Below are positions 7,287 through 8,497 of a stretch of 8,497 nt of DNA, in pieces. The DNA lies in contig DFIB01000101.1 of NCBI GenBank assembly GCA_002371375.1, positions 1 to 8,497 of the forward strand. Reading direction: 5' to 3'. Position 1 is the first letter of the stretch. Each line of letters starts with the position of its first letter. The notes under the pieces were generated by a model that searched no databases, was not told where the DNA came from, and saw only the letters and a program-made list of their open reading frames with translations. The stretch is from Mageeibacillus sp. UBA3708. GTDB lineage: Bacteria; Bacillota; Clostridia; Saccharofermentanales; Saccharofermentanaceae. Made by a program: the position numbers and the translations under genes.

Positions 7287-8198
7287 TTACTGCTTCCATT
7301 CGATCTTCGTATCATGCTCTATGGCACTTCCGAAATCGAAATCCCATCCGCCCGCTGCAGCAGGACGTAAGCTCGGTACTACAGCCTTCTCACCCTTCTT
7401 TACGGTCTGAGTTCCGAATTCCTTATCTCCGTACATGAATGTTACATAGTACGGTCCTTCAAGTATCCTGGTTATCTCCGGACTTGTTATCGATAATGTC
7501 TTGCCATCGACATCGATCATGTTCTTGAGATCCAGCAATACGTTCTCCGGGAGCGTGTCATAATCGATGTCCTGCGGTTCATCATACAGATAATCCGTAG
7601 TCGTTCCGTCCTCGTATATGATGATCTCCTTACCCTTACCGACAGCTACTTCCCTGGTATCCACCGTTCCGTCCTTATAAACGAGACGTGTTGCCACGGT
7701 CCCTTCAAATACGCACACTCTCGTGTACTTAATTCCGTCCAGCTCGTATATATATGCGTAGAATACCGTTCCTCTAACGGACATCGTCGAGTTCGGCGTG
7801 TTGATCTCATAGCTTGACTGTGCTGACAGTTTGTTCCTAATATCGTTGGAGATACCGCCCTTAATAAGTTCTATCTCCGTCTTGCTGTTGTCACTCTTGC
7901 CCGTAGCCACGAGCTTGATCTCAGTGTGCTCATCAAGATGAATGTATTTGTCCTCATCAGCCTGAATGACAAGGCGTCCGGTATCAAGTGCTATCTTATC
8001 TCCCGACTCGAGGACCATATTTGTATAAGGGGTCATCTCCCCTTTGCCTTCCCTGGTTACCGAACCTGTGCCGTTGAACTCATACATCTTAAGCAGGCGG
8101 TAGCTGTTCCCACCCGACAAAACAATAATCAGAACTACAACCGCTGCGATCACAACTACCGATATTCCGGCAATTATCGCTATCATTCGCTTGCTCAT
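7287..8198 (-). CDS. Membrane-anchored FecR-domain protein with InlB B-repeat-like C-terminus
   Basis: The 303-residue product has a single N-terminal membrane segment (6-28) after MSKRM, so the rest should face outward. Residues about 40-170 match the FecR domain: LESGDKIALDTGRLVI (63-78), a second strand set IHLDEHTEIKL (86-96), and the signature NTPNSTMSVRGTVF (133-146) followed by VFEGTV (163-168). Residues 249-302 (YYVTFMYGDKEFGTQTVKKG onward, ending IEWKQ) resemble the InlB B-repeat/TIGR02543 module, which usually ends in a Trp-rich strand. Classical FecR relays iron-citrate signals to an ECF sigma factor, but no sigma factor is present here; in this context the domain is more likely a surface ligand-binding or assembly part. 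AGAGG lies 5 bases before the ATG. It is the first gene of the operon, and its TAA abuts the next gene's ribosome binding site. The FecR call is strong; the role is inferred. Confidence 0.85.
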   Translation of the reverse strand: MSKRMIAIIAGISVVVIAAVVVLIIVLSGGNSYRLLKMYEFNGTGSVTREGKGEMTPYTNMVLESGDKIALDTGRLVIQADEDKYIHLDEHTEIKLVATGKSDNSKTEIELIKGGISNDIRNKLSAQSSYEINTPNSTMSVRGTVFYAYIYELDGIKYTRVCVFEGTVATRLVYKDGTVDTREVAVGKGKEIIIYEDGTTTDYLYDEPQDIDYDTLPENVLLDLKNMIDVDGKTLSITSPEITRILEGPYYVTFMYGDKEFGTQTVKKGEKAVVPSLRPAAAGGWDFDFGSAIEHDTKIEWKQ

Positions 8199-8247
8199 AA
8201 CGACCTCTCATGCAACTATTAGGTGTCTGATTAAAAGAGCACCATTT

Positions 8248-8277
8248 ATTATAGCAAAAATTAACCGTTATTATCAA
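8248..8277 (-). promoter_or_regulatory. Extended -10 promoter of the FecR/Ig/cyclase operon
   Basis: On the minus strand, TTGATA (8272-8277, 5 of 6 consensus) is followed after 18 bases by TATAAT (8248-8253), which is preceded by TG in the extended -10 position (TGCTATAAT). The surrounding sequence is AT-rich. Transcription should start near 8241, leaving a leader of about 42 bases with the AGAGG site at its end. No terminator-like hairpin or riboswitch is visible in that leader. Confidence 0.7.
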
Positions 8278-8426
8278 CAAATAAGCATCAAATATGTTAC
8301 ATACTGAAGTGAAAAGTTAAATTCCACTTCAAGGCAGGTCAAGTTGAAATAAGTCTTACAGGGAGTTCCACTTCCAATGCTATTGACGTTACTCTTACAA
8401 TTAAATCAGCACTAAAGGTCGCCGAG

Positions 8427-8445
8427 AGAAAGGGCGGTGATCACC
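8427..8445 (+). promoter_or_regulatory. Extended Shine-Dalgarno region of the transposase gene
   Basis: AGAAAGGGCGGTGATC closely follows AGAAAGGAGGTGATC, the sequence fully complementary to the 3' tail of 16S rRNA, with GC in place of a single A. The GG of the core lies 8 bases before the ATG at 8446. The last ten bases before the ATG, GGTGATCACC (8436-8445), are a perfect palindrome, which could also form a DNA binding site or a small RNA stem that hides the start. Confidence 0.55.
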
Positions 8446-8497
8446 ATGAAATACAATTCAAATAAAGGTAAGCATCTAACATTGGAAGAACGAAGGA
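8446..8497 (+). CDS. IS30-family transposase, N-terminal fragment at window edge
   Basis: Only 17 codons are inside the window, reading MKYNSNKGKHLTLEERR. The stretch KHLTLEER is the opening of the helix-turn-helix (HTH_38) found at the start of IS30-family transposases, which normally continues into a GxSxxxIA helix and later a DDE catalytic domain. The frame is open to the edge, and a strong ribosome binding region precedes it. Whether the gene is intact beyond the edge is unknown. The identification depends on a short motif, so it is good but not certain. Confidence 0.7.
   Translation, partial: MKYNSNKGKHLTLEERR

Larger units (their letters stand above)
8305..8497 (+). mobile_element. Left part of an IS30-like insertion sequence (runs off the window)
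   Basis: The call rests on the transposase start at 8446. The element must begin somewhere in the preceding non-coding stretch. The inverted repeat TGAAGTG (8305-8311) / CACTTCA (8325-8331) and the second TTCCACTTC (8366-8374) are candidates for the terminal repeat or for transposase binding sites. The exact left end, the target duplication and the partner end cannot be set from this window, so the start given here is only an estimate. Confidence 0.45.

Noticed and set aside
7274..7315. Upstream ATG at 7315 as the start of the Ig-repeat protein
   Set aside because: It would overlap the FecR gene by 29 bases, lacks a ribosome binding site and would place 14 polar residues before the signal peptide; ATG 7273 has AGAGG at 8 bases.
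8199..8241. Riboswitch or cAMP/c-di-nucleotide leader in front of the operon
   Set aside because: The predicted leader is only about 42 bases and shows no conserved aptamer motif or terminator hairpin.
8089..8280. Minus-strand 63-codon frame overlapping the FecR start
   Set aside because: It spans the operon promoter and runs out of frame through the FecR signal-anchor region; composition gives no support for a protein.

Overview
The window looks like a chromosomal segment from an anaerobic Gram-positive bacterium of the class Clostridia, possibly Lachnospirales or a relative. The reasons are AGAGG-type ribosome binding sites, near-consensus sigma-A promoters, a short glutamate 5-kinase without a PUA domain, a Gram-positive style lipoprotein, and a secreted protein built of Ig-like repeats. 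This assignment is an inference from sequence style, not a database match.

Layout. Positions 1-246 are non-coding and hold two copies of a 49-base hairpin-forming repeat, then a probable terminator for proB. The minus-strand proB (247-1065) encodes glutamate 5-kinase, the first enzyme of proline synthesis; no proA is next to it. A 189-base intergenic region with a strong proB promoter separates it from a divergent plus-strand lipoprotein gene (1255-1833). Positions 1834-1944 hold a hairpin between two converging genes.

The main content is a three-gene minus-strand operon read from 8198 down to 1945, driven by an extended -10 promoter at 8248-8277. Gene 1 is a membrane-anchored FecR-domain protein with a C-terminal InlB B-repeat-like module. 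Gene 2 is a protein of about 1174 residues, exported and built largely of Ig-like repeats. Gene 3 is a CHASE2-domain class III adenylate cyclase with apparently complete catalytic residues. The spacing is tight (13 and 16 bases), so the genes are very probably co-transcribed. The likely logic, by inference, is an envelope sensing module: two surface proteins beside a receptor whose outer CHASE2 domain controls cytoplasmic cAMP production. This is the most interesting system in the window.

The right edge (about 8305-8497) holds the start of a plus-strand, IS30-like transposase gene. It has an unusually extended Shine-Dalgarno region and, upstream, a short motif present in two direct copies and one inverted copy. 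The insertion sequence appears to sit just upstream of the operon promoter. No tRNA, rRNA or CRISPR array was seen.
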